Source: Megascapheus bottae
Lineage: Eukaryota; Chordata; Mammalia; Rodentia; Geomyidae
Direction: 5' to 3'
Assembly (NCBI GenBank): GCA_024803745.1
Contig: JANJXV010000025.1
Location: 22,517,110 to 22,581,109 of the forward strand
DNA: 64,000 bases
Shown here: positions 11,491-20,514 of the stretch, piece after piece
How positions within the stretch are numbered: position 1 is the first letter of the stretch
Layout of the letters: each line of letters starts with the position of its first letter
Made by a program: the position numbers and the translations under genes
The notes under the pieces: model-generated
Databases searched by the model: none
What the model was told of the DNA's origin: nothing
What the model saw: the letters and a program-made list of their open reading frames with translations, nothing else

Positions 11491-11715
11491 CCAGGGACCA
11501 GTGGCTCACGCTTGTAATCCTAGCTACTCAGGAGGCTGAAATCTGAGGATCACAGATCAAAGCCAGCCTGGACAGGAAAATCTGTGAGACTCCAAGCTCC
11601 AATTAACCATTAAAAAGCCAGAAGTAGAAATGTGACTCAAGTGGTAGAGTGCTAGCCTTGAGCAAAAGAACTCAGGGACAGCACCCAGACCCTGAGTCCA
11701 AGCCCCAGTACTGGT
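11491..11715 (+). mobile_element. 7SL-head/Geo-tail SINE, full length
   Basis: The head GTGGCTCACGCTTGTAATCC, CTACTCAGGAGGCTGAAATC is 7SL/B1-like. The linker CTCCAATTAACCATTAAAAA follows. The tail contains GACTCAAGTGGTAGAGTGCT, GAACTCAGGGACAGCACCCA and GAGTCCAAGCCCCAGTACTG, the same right monomer as in IDL-Geo. Confidence 0.85.
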
Positions 11716-11721
11716 AGTAGT

Positions 11722-11760
11722 CACCATTGTTGTTGTTGTTGTCATCATCATCATCATCAA
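11722..11760. repeat. (TTG)n and (CAT)n microsatellite
   Basis: TTGTTGTTGTTGTTG runs directly into CATCATCATCATCAT just after the tail of the preceding SINE. Confidence 0.95.
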
Positions 11761-12235
11761 TCCTCATAAATGAAGAAACCCCTAACATACCAGGCACATC
11801 CCCTCTTTCTCCTAATCTTTCTGGTAGAGACAGATGAAGCATCATAGACTGTGTTGGAATTTCAAGAAAATCAGGAAATCTAATGCAAATTACAAAGGTG
11901 AACATAAAATCTTCCAACTTTTAGATGTATGGACCAAATTCCCCATTCAGAGATTGGATTCCATTGTTCATCTACAAGAGATTGCTAAGGACTCCCTGCT
12001 TTCTGCTGATAAAATACGTTGTTAGCAACTGAGACCCTTTCTCCTCCCTTTGGCCTTGACCTTGGGCCCTTACGGGCCATCTGTCTTCTTAGCCCTTCAA
12101 GCTGTTGTACCTTTAGTTCTCTCTGTAGAGAATGTAATTCCCACTTTCTGAATAAGTTACTCTCAAAACAGTTCCCTGTATCTCCCTCCTCCTTCACACC
12201 TCCTTGTCCTACCAATGTCAAGACTCAAATTCTGC
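11761..12235. other. Unique sequence
   Basis: No gene or repeat is recognised. The sequence is AT-rich at 11820-11960 and pyrimidine-rich at 12030-12200. Confidence 0.4.
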
Positions 12236-12415
12236 TAGGTGCCTGTGGCTCATTCCTGTAATCCTAGCTACATAGGAGGCTGAGATCTGGAGGATTTATC
12301 AGTTGAAACCAGCCCAAGCAGGAGATTTCATCTCCTAAATTACCAGCAAAAAGCCAGGTTGGAGGTTATGGCTCAAGCAGGGGAGTGCTAGCTAAGCAAA
12401 CAAGCTGAACAAATT
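12236..12415 (+). mobile_element. 7SL-head/Geo-tail SINE, diverged
   Basis: TAATCCTAGCTACATAGGAG, GCTGAGATCTGGAGGA and AGCCAGGTTGGAGGTTATGG identify head and start of tail. The tail is truncated. Confidence 0.7.
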
Positions 12416-12664
12416 TGAGATTATAAATTCAGACCTCCTTACCCTACATTAACTTTGTTCTGATCCTCTCCACAGGAGGTATTTGTGTCCCCACACAAAC
12501 CAAATGGTAAGATTTGAATTGAGTACACGATAGAGAAGGGCTAGAGAAGGAGAGGGAGGGGATGTACCTCTCTTTCAACTGAGTCCCAGAACATCCTGTT
12601 ACTTTCTTCTCCATGGCAGGAAATGGAAGCCTAGAGAGAAGCAGGCCTTGACACACTCCCAACC

Positions 12665-13144
12665 ATGGTGATAGCTGTGGTTTGGATCTAGAATGTTCCT
12701 CAGAGGCCCATGTGTCAAAGACTTGATCCTAAGTGTAACGGTGTTAAGAGGCCCAGGCACTGGTGGCTCATGTGTCATCCTAGTTACTCAAAAGGCTGAG
12801 ATCTGAGGATCATGGTTCAAAGCCCACCTGGGCAGGAAAGTCCATGAGACTCTTCTCTCTAATCAGCCAACAGAAAACTGGAAGGCTATGGCTCAAAGAG
12901 CACTAGCCTTGAAAGGGGTGGGGGGGAAAGCTCAGAGACAGTGCTCAGGCCCTGAGTTCAAGCACCATGACCAACCAAAAGAAAAAGAAACCACTAGGAG
13001 ATGGGATCTAATGGAATGTTCTAGGTCGTTGGGGGAGAAGGGAATTGTGGGTTACCAGTTTCCTCTCTCCTTCTCATTCCTGGCTATGTGGTGAGCAGCT
13101 TTGTCTGCTATGTGCTCCTGTCATGATGTTCTGCTTTACCACAG
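12665..13144 (+). mobile_element. MaLR-like LTR split by a SINE
   Basis: GTGGTTTGGATCTAGAATGT, then CCCATGTGTCAAAGACTTGA open an LTR-like element. After a SINE insertion (12752-12985) it continues through GTGGTGAGCAGCTTTGTCTG and CATGATGTTCTGCTTTACCA. The same order of motifs recurs at 20.5 kb and in part at 31.3 kb, so it is a dispersed family. The MaLR label is from memory. Confidence 0.5.
12752..12985 (+). mobile_element. 7SL-head/Geo-tail SINE inserted in LTR
   Basis: Head CAGGCACTGGTGGCTCATG, body GGCTGAGATCTGAGGATCAT, and Geo end CAGTGCTCAGGCCCTGAGTT followed by an A-rich tail. It interrupts the LTR-like element, so it is younger. Confidence 0.8.
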
Positions 13145-13221
13145 ATCCATGTATTGAGGAATTGATCCCAGGGGTTCATGCATGCTAGGCAAGTACTCTA
13201 CCCCCGAGCCATGTTCCCAAC
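13145..13221 (-). mobile_element. IDL monomer fragment
   Basis: Reverse ID-type monomer: GAGGAATTGATCCCAGGGG, TTCATGCATGCTAGGCAAG, TACTCTACCCCCGAGCC. No Geo monomer is attached. Confidence 0.7.
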
Positions 13222-13636
13222 CCTTATCTTCAAAGTGTCCCCTTACAGAGACTTGCAAGATGCAAGGAATTGCTTTGCAGGGTTGTACACTTAGGCCACT
13301 GACTTGTCCCTACGGAGAAAGTTATTCACCAAGCGCCAAAGCAGTGACCCATCTAGAGTTGCCTTGGCTTTGCTTTCCAAGGCAGTATGATGCGCCCTTG
13401 GCTTTGTGAGAATGTGCCTGCACTGAGCTCGTTGCTCTTCCTTCTCTCCTTCTGCTGCCATCTGATGTATCTCCCAGCCTCTCTGGCTCCTCCTCCCCAC
13501 TCCCCCTTTTCCCCCCCCCTTTTTCCCTCCTTCCCAAATGTTTCCTCTCCGATAAATTGCTCGTCCATCTGACTCTACCTCAGCCTGCATCTCCGAGGAC
13601 TGAGACAACAAATGTGCTTTTGAAGACAGGAACTAA
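13222..13636. other. Unique sequence
   Basis: No gene is recognised. A C/T-rich stretch lies at 13435-13535. Confidence 0.4.
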
Positions 13637-13775
13637 AGACTGGCAGTGTGGCCTGGTGGTAGACTGCTTGCCTAGCATCCATGAAGCCCTGGGTTCAATT
13701 CCTCAGTGCCATGTTACATAAGAAAAAGCCAGAACTGATCCTGTGGCTCAAGTGGTAGAGCGCTAACAATGCTTC
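13637..13775 (+). mobile_element. IDL-Geo SINE, 3' truncated
   Basis: GTGTGGCCTGGTGGTAGACT and CCCTGGGTTCAATTCCTCAG form the ID-like monomer. The Geo monomer begins AGCCAGAACTGATCCTGTGG and CTCAAGTGGTAGAGCGCTAA and then stops. Confidence 0.8.
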
Positions 13776-13785
13776 CTTCCTTATG

Positions 13786-13878
13786 CACAGGTTCACGCCT
13801 GTAATCCTAGGGACTCAAGAGGCTGAAATCTGAGGATGGTGGTTCAAAGCCAGCCCGGGGAAAAGTCCAGTACTGACA
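13786..13878 (+). mobile_element. 7SL-like head fragment
   Basis: TTCACGCCTGTAATCCTAGG, GAGGCTGAAATCTGAGGATG and TTCAAAGCCAGCCCGGGGA are the 7SL-derived head without the Geo tail. Confidence 0.7.
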
Positions 13879-14290
13879 ATGAAAGCGAGGAAGCAGCCAG
13901 GAGCAGGAGGTCCCATCAGGAAGCCAGGAGAGTCAGAGAGAAGCCTGATTTCTGATGTGTGGTATCACTGGGACTTAGAATCTGGTTTTGGAAGATGTCC
14001 TGGGAAGTGTAAAGGCAAGGTGTTCTCAGGAGCCCCGATTTCAATCCCCGTTCCTCCCCCTTTCCTGGCAGATACAACTCTGCCACTGCGGGGAGGGGGG
14101 GGACAGCAGGACGTCAATGCTGCTGGAAGTTCTTTTGTGCTGCAGGTGTGAACAAAGCCTTGCTCTCCGAGGCAGGCACTGCCGAGCTGCGGAGCTGCGT
14201 GTGGAGTGGCTTTGAGCTTGGGACTCTGTTCCTTGTGGTTGGAAAAGAGCCAAGCTGCAGGAGAAAGCTCTCCAAAAATCATAGATCCGT
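13879..14290. other. Unique sequence
   Basis: No gene is recognised. A 90-codon open frame begins at 13879 but has no recognisable motif. Confidence 0.4.
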
Positions 14291-14450
14291 TGTATCTGGG
14301 GATGGAATCCAGGACGCGGGATGAGGAGGGGGTGTGCTGGGAATTCATCTTGATCCTGTCATGTTTTGTCATTTTTAGTAAAATGATTGGATGCAAATAA
14401 GATTGTTTTTTAAATGTTAACATTGATTCTAGCAGCAGGTCGGCATCGTT
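14291..14450. promoter_or_regulatory. Candidate conserved non-coding element with octamer site
   Basis: AT-rich, repeat-free stretch containing a perfect octamer ATGCAAAT (14391-14398), preceded by ATGATTGG and followed by GTTAACATTGATTC. This looks like a homeodomain/POU enhancer, but conservation cannot be measured here. Confidence 0.3.
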
Positions 14451-14478
14451 TTACACTTGTCTGTAATTTTCTTCAGTG

Positions 14479-14480
<2 letters not shown>

Positions 14481-14518
<38 letters not shown>
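14481..14518. repeat. (TG)n microsatellite
   Basis: About 19 TG units immediately ahead of a reverse-strand Geo-tailed SINE, that is, at the element's 3' tail. Confidence 0.95.
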
Positions 14519-14520
<2 letters not shown>

Positions 14521-14985
14521 GGGGGGGACTTGAACTCAGGGACTGGGAGCTGTCCCTTAGCTTTTTCACTCAAGCTTCATTACTTGAGTCCTTCCTCCTC
14601 TTCTGGCTTTGTTGTTGATGGTGGTCGTGGTGTTTGAACTGAAGGCCTGAGCACTGTCTCTGAGTTCTTTAGCTCGGGACTAATACTCTGCCACGTTGAG
14701 CCGCAGTGCCACTTCCAGTTTGCTGATGGAGGCAAGAGTCTCATGGATCTTCCTGCCTGGGTTGGCTTCAAACTGAGATCTTCAGATCTCAGCCTCCTGC
14801 ACAGCTAGGATTACAGGTGTGAGCCGCCAGTGTCCAGCTCCTTCTGATTTTGTTTTGGTAATTAACTGGAGACAAGAGTCCTCTTAAACTTTCCTACCTA
14901 GGCTGGCTTCGAACTACGTGATCCTCAGATCTCAGCCTCCTGAATGGTTCAGGATTACAGGCGTGAGCCACCAGTACCCAGTTAA
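14521..14985 (-). mobile_element. Nested pair of 7SL-head/Geo-tail SINEs
   Basis: The outer copy starts with the reverse Geo end GGACTTGAACTCAGGGACTG (14521-14611). It is interrupted by a complete inner copy (about 14612-14845: GTTTGAACTGAAGGCCTGAG to TAGGATTACAGGTGTGAGCC) and resumes with GGTAATTAACTGGAGACAAG to GATTACAGGCGTGAGCCACC (14846-14985). Confidence 0.7.
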
Positions 14986-16208
14986 GTTTGTGTTTTCTAA
15001 AGCCATATCCAAGAGCTACTTCGAGTGGCCAGGGCTGGGGAATGGGCAAATGTGTGGCAGCGTTAGCCTCTCATCCCATCACCAGTTGCTCCCCAGGACT
15101 GCGAGACAGCTGTCTCCTGGGGAAACCAGGAAATGAGCACTGAATAGGTCTTGACTCTGCCCAGTTACTCTAGAACCTTCCAAAAGGAGTCAAAGACTCA
15201 TTGCCAGCTCCTGGGGTGGAGGGGGGTCCCCTAGGGGTGACCTGGGAACCACAGACCCGTGGCTGGGAACGGCACTGTCTAGCACAGCTTTCCAGGGGGC
15301 TGGCTTCAGTGACGTCCTAGTTTATAGTGCCAGGCGCTCATCTGGTAGATGACTCCAGGTAGGAGAGTACAGAGAGGCAAGACAGAAAGACAGTGGCCAG
15401 GGGGCATCCGCTGCCAACCACCACTGCGGGAAGGGGGCACAGTCACTTGGCCTCCTCTACCGGGCATGTTCCTGTTGGGGTGACCCTCACCCAGGGTTGG
15501 TGATTCATGGGAGTTGCTGGGACCAGTGGGTAGCCAGCTGGGTCCCCTCACTCTCCTTCAGAGGTCCGAAAAGTTCTGGGATGGACGCTGGCAGGATCAG
15601 CCACAAATACCTCTGCCACTTGAGATGTCACAGGCTGGCAGTGGCCCAGAGTCCCAAGGGGAACAATTCACATGCATGCCTGGCTTTCCCTTGAGAACTT
15701 CTGTCCCTGATGTACCTTTCCGATTCATTAGGGGTTCTGATGATGAATGTCCCTCCCCCATCCCTAGAATCTCTCCACTGCACCAGAACACAGAGAGGGT
15801 GAACCTGGCATTGCCAACCACCAGGGAGAACCAATGGAGGATGAAACCAATGGAGCCGGCAGCAGGGCTAAGAGAACAGAAGCCTTGTTCTTTCTTTGAA
15901 TCCCTTGATCTAGCCATGCCTGAAGCCTCACTGAACTTGACTCAGAAAGAAGAGTCCCTTGGATTCTGTCACTTACAGCCCACAGCTCCCTGTCTTACTG
16001 TTAATGTGGATTTCTAGTATGTAAAAATGTAGAATGAGTTATGCTCCCTGCCACCTGCTGTGCAGAATCAACTATTTCTTTGTTGACTCTTCCCTGCAAA
16101 TGTGTCTCACAAGGCCCTCAGCCTGAGAGGGGAACCAGAGCTCCTGCCCCTATAGATGTTATTATTAGGGTTTTGTGAGGAGATAGACGGATTTGCAGGC
16201 CAAGGCAT
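14986..16208. other. Unique sequence
   Basis: About 1.2 kb free of SINEs. Overlapping open frames of up to 167 codons exist (plus 15514-16017), but the peptide is not recognisable and has no clear splice context. Confidence 0.4.
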
Positions 16209-16262
16209 GCATGCATTCATTCATTCATTCATTCATATGTGCCTTCATGCATGAATTCATCA
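16209..16262. repeat. (ATTC)n microsatellite
   Basis: CATTCATTCATTCATTCATT plus degenerate flanks, about 50 bp. Confidence 0.9.
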
Positions 16263-17064
16263 TTCATTTATTCACACCCACAAGATGAACAGGTGTTGGG
16301 ACCAACATCTCAGTCCTGGCATTTTGGGAATTTCTAGATAAATCAGAGATTTATCTGTGTGGTGGGGGGGGCACCTTACATGAATCAAAGCAATGAATAT
16401 AAAATGCTGCCTGTGGCCAGGGTATAAAGGAGAAACAAAGGCCAAGCTTCCTGAAGGGACTGCGATATTGAGGGCCTCATAAGCAAGGCCCTCTGGGGTC
16501 TCAGGTTTCCTCCTGGCCTCTTCCCCCGCCAGTGCTGATTGGTTCCCCCTGCCCATCTAAGCCCAGTCCCAACAGTTCAAATGTAACCATTCTCCTTCCA
16601 GTCTTCCATTCTAGTAAGCCCTGCTCAGTGTCTAGCCTGCATCCAGCCTGCTGCCTCCTCAGTCTGATTGCTTTGCTTGGGCTCCTGAGGAAGCAAAAGG
16701 CTGTGGAGCGCCTCCCTCCCTCTCTCCAACTGTTTTTCTGCCCAAGATGAGCCTGGATTTCGATTAGGTATCTAGGAACCCTAGCTATTTTCAGCAGGGG
16801 AGGCCCTGCGTTAACAAGCCTCTTCTAGCCCTCACAGTGGGAATGGCAGGGATGCCATGCTGAGTCTTTCCTGCCTGCTTATTATCCTTTGGCTTCTCCC
16901 AAGCCCCCGGCCCCTCCTCCTCCTCCCAAGCGGCAGCCTCCAGTTCACAGATACCCAGCCCTGCTGGCTTTCCTCCCTCTCCTCTGCTCTCACCCCAGAA
17001 CCCCTTGCTCACGTCACCCACTTACTAATGAGCACAGATTGGTGCCAGGCTCTTTTTGTTTTCT
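16263..17064. other. Unique sequence
   Basis: No gene is recognised. A G-run lies near 16363-16371. Confidence 0.4.
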
Positions 17065-17275
17065 TGGTGTCGGTCCCGGGGCTTGAACTCAGAACCCGGG
17101 TGCTGTTCCTGAGCTCTTTTTGCATAAGGCTAGAGCTCCACCACTTTGCGCCACTTCCAGCTTTTTGGTGGCAAATTTGAAGCTAAGAGTCTTACAGACG
17201 TCTCTGTCTTCAAACCACGGAACTTCAAACCTCAGAACTCAGTCTCCTGAGTAGCTGGGATGAAAAGTGTGAGCT
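17065..17275 (-). mobile_element. 7SL-head/Geo-tail SINE
   Basis: Reverse order: GGGGCTTGAACTCAGAACCC, TTGCATAAGGCTAGAGCTCC, then TCTCCTGAGTAGCTGGGATG from the head. Moderately diverged. Confidence 0.75.
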
Positions 17276-17587
17276 TTTTTCTACTGCTCAAAGTTCCTCC
17301 AGGGGGGTTCATGTATGCCAGGGACTCGAATGCATGCTATTCAGTCTCTCTGGCTCATTTGTTCTATTTGATCTGGTTATCCTCACCCCCCCCCCCCCGC
17401 CCCTGCCCCAGCCGGGCACTTTGCTCTTATGTCTGCTGGGCCTGGGGGAAGGGATGGAGTGGAGGTCTGGATGTGGAGGAGGCCAGGATATCCCACTCCA
17501 TTCCCACCTATGGGGCTTGGATGCCTGGGGGAAGGGAGCAGAGGAGAAGGTGGGCAGGGCAGGGGCAAAGGGAGGGCTGGGTGGAGC
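17276..17587. other. Unique sequence with C-run
   Basis: A run of about 13 C at 17388-17400 is followed by GCCCCTGCCCC. No gene is recognised. Confidence 0.4.
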
Positions 17588-17712
17588 CGGCTTGCAAGCC
17601 CTAATTAAGTGAGTTAATTAGTAAGGGAGGAGATGCCGCTCCTCTTGGGAGGGAATAAACTCAGCTAATTTAGTCTATGCCCAAGATTGGCTTGGATTGC
17701 ACTGGCTGCTGA
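17588..17712. promoter_or_regulatory. Candidate enhancer with perfect TAATTA inverted repeat
   Basis: CTAATTAA at 17601-17608 and its exact reverse complement TTAATTAG at 17614-17621 are separated by GTGAG. Each arm holds the TAATTA core used by paired-class and other homeodomain proteins. More AT-rich motifs follow (GCTAATTTAG, 17663-17672). The surroundings are repeat-free. Confidence 0.4.
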
Positions 17713-18049
17713 GAGATGGCGGCGGGGGGTGGGGGGGAGAGTGGGGGGGTTCCAGCCAGGATGGAGGGAGAGAAGATGCCAGATGCTTCCCATGTGCCAC
17801 TAGCTCCAGTGTCTGACTATCTGGACTGGCATCTGCAGCTGGCACTGGGCTCTGAGGCCACCACAGAGACTCCCGGGCCTTTTGTCACCACTGAGTCTCA
17901 TGACCCATCCCTTAGGGGGGTGAAACTGTGACCCCTGTGAACTTTTGAGGGGGTGAGCCAGCTGCAAGGGCCGGGCATAAGTAGGAGTACCAGGATGAGG
18001 TTGACTCTGGGAAACAAATATTTGACATTACCTAAAACAATAATTAAAG
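17713..18049. other. Unique sequence
   Basis: G-rich start (17722-17750), then ordinary sequence. No gene is recognised. Confidence 0.4.
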
Positions 18050-18240
18050 CAGGGCTGGGAACATGGACTAGAGGTAGAATGCTTGCCCAGCATGCGTGAC
18101 GCCCTGGGTTCGATTCCTTTCCACATACACAGAAAAAGCCAGAAGTGGTTCTGTGGCTCAAGTGGTAGAGCACTAGCCATGAGAAAGCCTAAGGACAGTG
18201 CTCAGGCCTTGAGTTCAAGCCCAGGACTGGCAAAAGAAAA
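18050..18240 (+). mobile_element. IDL-Geo SINE, full length
   Basis: A box region ACATGGACTAGAGGTAGAAT, intact B box GGGTTCGATTCC (18108-18119), Geo monomer GTGGCTCAAGTGGTAGAGCA and GAGTTCAAGCCCAGGACTGG, then an A-rich tail turning into AAG repeats. Confidence 0.9.
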
Positions 18241-18297
18241 AAAAAAAAAGAAGAAGAAGTAAAATAACTAAAACAACAAAAAAAAGAGGGAGGGGCG

Positions 18298-18392
18298 GAT
18301 GGGTGTTGTTGGGAATGTGGTTAAATGGTTGAGTGCCTGCCTAGCAGGCCCAGGGTGAGGCCCCGACTTTAAACCCCAGTACTGAAAAAAAA
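18298..18392 (+). mobile_element. ID-like SINE monomer
   Basis: GGGAATGTGGTTAAATGGTT, GAGTGCCTGCCTAGCAGGCC and CTTTAAACCCCAGTACTGA followed by an A-run. No Geo monomer. Confidence 0.7.
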
Positions 18393-18539
18393 AATTCACA
18401 CTAACCATTCCTGTGGACAAAGCACTTCACCTCTTCTAGGTGCATAAAATGAGCTATGCCCTGGCCCCTAAATATTGAGGAACCCAGGCAGACTGGCTGC
18501 AGGAGGAGCAGAGCCGGACAGAGGCGGTGGCCAAGCCTG

Positions 18540-18650
18540 CCCTGGGTGATGTGGCTGCAAACCAGCCCGCGTGTGGTGAGCGCAGCGCGCCCTCTCGCGG
18601 CCGTGACGCCGCAGTGCAGGCCGCGCCTGGTTCACCATCTGCAGCTTGAG
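18540..18650. promoter_or_regulatory. CTCF-like site in a small CpG cluster
   Basis: GCGCCCTCTCGCGG at 18587-18600 closely matches the CTCF core as read on the complementary strand (typical form GCGCCCTCTNGTGG). It lies in an isolated CpG-rich patch of about 100 bp between SINEs. The motif as usually written points along the minus strand. Confidence 0.5.
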
Positions 18651-18667
18651 GAGATTTGCACTTTCTG

Positions 18668-18862
18668 CTCCCTGGAGTTTGGCCTAGTGGTAGAATGCTT
18701 GCCTAGCATGCACAAAGAAAGACCTGGGTTCGATTCCTTGGTACCACATACACAGAAAAAGCTGGAAGTGATACTGTGGCTCAAGTGGTAGAGCACTAGC
18801 CTTGAAAAGCCCAAGGACAGTGCCCAGGCTTGAACTCAGGTTCAAGCCCCTGTACCAGCACA
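18668..18862 (+). mobile_element. IDL-Geo SINE, full length
   Basis: TTTGGCCTAGTGGTAGAATG, intact B box GGGTTCGATTCC (18726-18737), then TGGCTCAAGTGGTAGAGCAC and the Geo end near CCCCTGTACCAGC. Confidence 0.9.
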
Positions 18863-18865
18863 TAG

Positions 18866-18867
<2 letters not shown>

Positions 18868-18916
<49 letters not shown>

Positions 18917-18921
18917 CACAC
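18868..18921. repeat. (CA)n microsatellite at SINE tail
   Basis: About 26 CA units with one CG variant, starting a few bases after the IDL-Geo end. Confidence 0.95.
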
Positions 18922-19011
18922 AGAGCAGAGCGAGGGTTTGCACAGTTAGCATGCATGAGGCCCTGGTTTTCATCACAGTCTTCCAAGAAGGACAGAAAGA
19001 AGACAATTTGA

Positions 19012-19165
19012 GCCAGGTGCTGTGGCTCATGTTTGTAATCCTAGCTACTCAGGAGGCTGAGATCTGAGGATCAGCGTTCAAAGCCATCCCAGGCACTAAA
19101 GAACAAGAGATTCTTATCTCCAATTAATCACTAGAAAAGGGGAAGTGGAGCACCCCCAGTTCGGG
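19012..19165 (+). mobile_element. 7SL-head SINE with truncated tail
   Basis: GGTGCTGTGGCTCATGTTTG, TAATCCTAGCTACTCAGGAG, linker CTCCAATTAATCACTAGAAA and only the first bases of Geo. Confidence 0.8.
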
Positions 19166-19529
19166 CCCTTTGTTTAGTCCTGTCTGGCTGGACCTCCAGT
19201 TCTGGTGGGTGGCGGCTGATGCCCAGCTGTGAGGCCTGGGAATGGGCATTTCAGGATGAAAGCCCTTCTTAAATCAATCCTGGTTTCAGCACCAGTTTTT
19301 ACCCTGGTTCCCATTAATATGGCACCTTTGCAGATTTGTGGGGTACACTGTGGCATTCCTGGCCTTGGTCCTCTCCCAAGGGACAGTTTCCACAGGCTGT
19401 TAAACCTGAATGTTATAGATTTCAAGATGCTCTTGTCATGCTCTCCTGGAACTGGTGTGTGAGACTGTCACATGCACAAAACAAACATCCAAAATGTCCC
19501 TGTCATAATCCCCTAAATAATTCCCCCTG
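19166..19529. other. Unique sequence
   Basis: No gene is recognised. Confidence 0.4.
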
Positions 19530-20050
19530 AAAATATGTTACCTCACTGCAGTCAATGTGATTGAGGTGAAGGATCTTATTCTGGATTATTCACATGAGCT
19601 CAATCCCTGTACTCTGAAGGACTCTCTCCCAAATCCATGTATTGGCACTTTAATTCCTCAGTGTGGGCCCTGTTGGGAGGTACAGCTGAGTGGGAGGAGC
19701 CTGGGCCAGGGGGCGGAGCCTAACGACTTGAGTCGTGGATGGAGGAGTGGAGAGCAGGTGATGGTTTTGCTTCTTCCACACAAGCCACCTCCTTTCTGCT
19801 ACCAGAAACTGAGCAAATGTGGTGTCCACCCACACTGGGCCTTTCTAGCCTCGGGAACTAGAAGCCAAATAAACTTTCCCTCCCTCTCTCCTTTCCTTCC
19901 TTCTTCCCTTCCTTCCTTCTTTCCTTTCTCCCCATTTCTGCCTCTCTCTGCCTCTGACTGCCTCTGTCTCTGTCTCTCTCTTTCTTATATAAATCAAATC
20001 AGCCTCAGGTATGTGGTTAGAGCTACAGCAAATGAGCGAAGGCATTACTT
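19530..20050 (+). mobile_element. LTR-like retroelement remnant
   Basis: GTATTGGCACTTTAATTCCT, GGGCCCTGTTGGGAGGTACA and GAAGCCAAATAAACTTTCC are in the order expected of a MaLR-like LTR (promoter-like part, then polyadenylation signal AATAAA). The 3' part is expanded into a CTTCC-rich tract (19878-19985), then CAGGTATGTGGTTAGAGCTA follows. Confidence 0.45.
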
Positions 20051-20304
20051 CATCCCATGAACCAGCATGGTTGCTTTCCAAGGTGTGGTCAGAAGAGGCC
20101 AGGGACCAAGAGATGATGGGACTTTTGGGAAAGGTGGAAAAGTCAAGGAAATGATTTCTCCCCTATAGCTTCCGGAAAACGCTTCCAAGAACATTCTGGA
20201 CCATACTGTCAGCATTTTGATTTAGATTAGTATGTTCTGATAGACAGAACCATGAGGCAATAACTTTGTTCCAGGGATGTGTTGTAATTAAAGACTGCTA
20301 TACA

Positions 20305-20505
20305 GGGGTTGGGAGTTTGGCCTAGTGGTAGAGTGCTTGCCTAGCATGCACACAGACCCGGGGTTCGATTCCTCAGTACCTCATCCATAGAAAAAGCCAG
20401 AAATGGTGCTGTGGCTCAAGTGGCAGGGTTCTAGCCTTGAGAAAGCCTAGGGACAGTGCTCAGGCCATGAGTTCAAGCCCCAGGACTGGCAGAAAAAAAA
20501 AAAAG
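20305..20505 (+). mobile_element. IDL-Geo SINE, full length
   Basis: TTTGGCCTAGTGGTAGAGTG, intact B box GGGTTCGATTCC (20360-20371), GTGGCTCAAGTGGCAGGGTT, GAGTTCAAGCCCCAGGACTG and an A12 tail. Confidence 0.92.
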
Positions 20506-20514
20506 ACTGCTATA

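Noticed and set aside
18108..18119. tRNA gene called from B-box GGGTTCGATTCC
   Set aside because: It sits in the left monomer of an IDL-Geo SINE with an A-rich tail; the clover-leaf is not complete. Other such sites in the window are the same.
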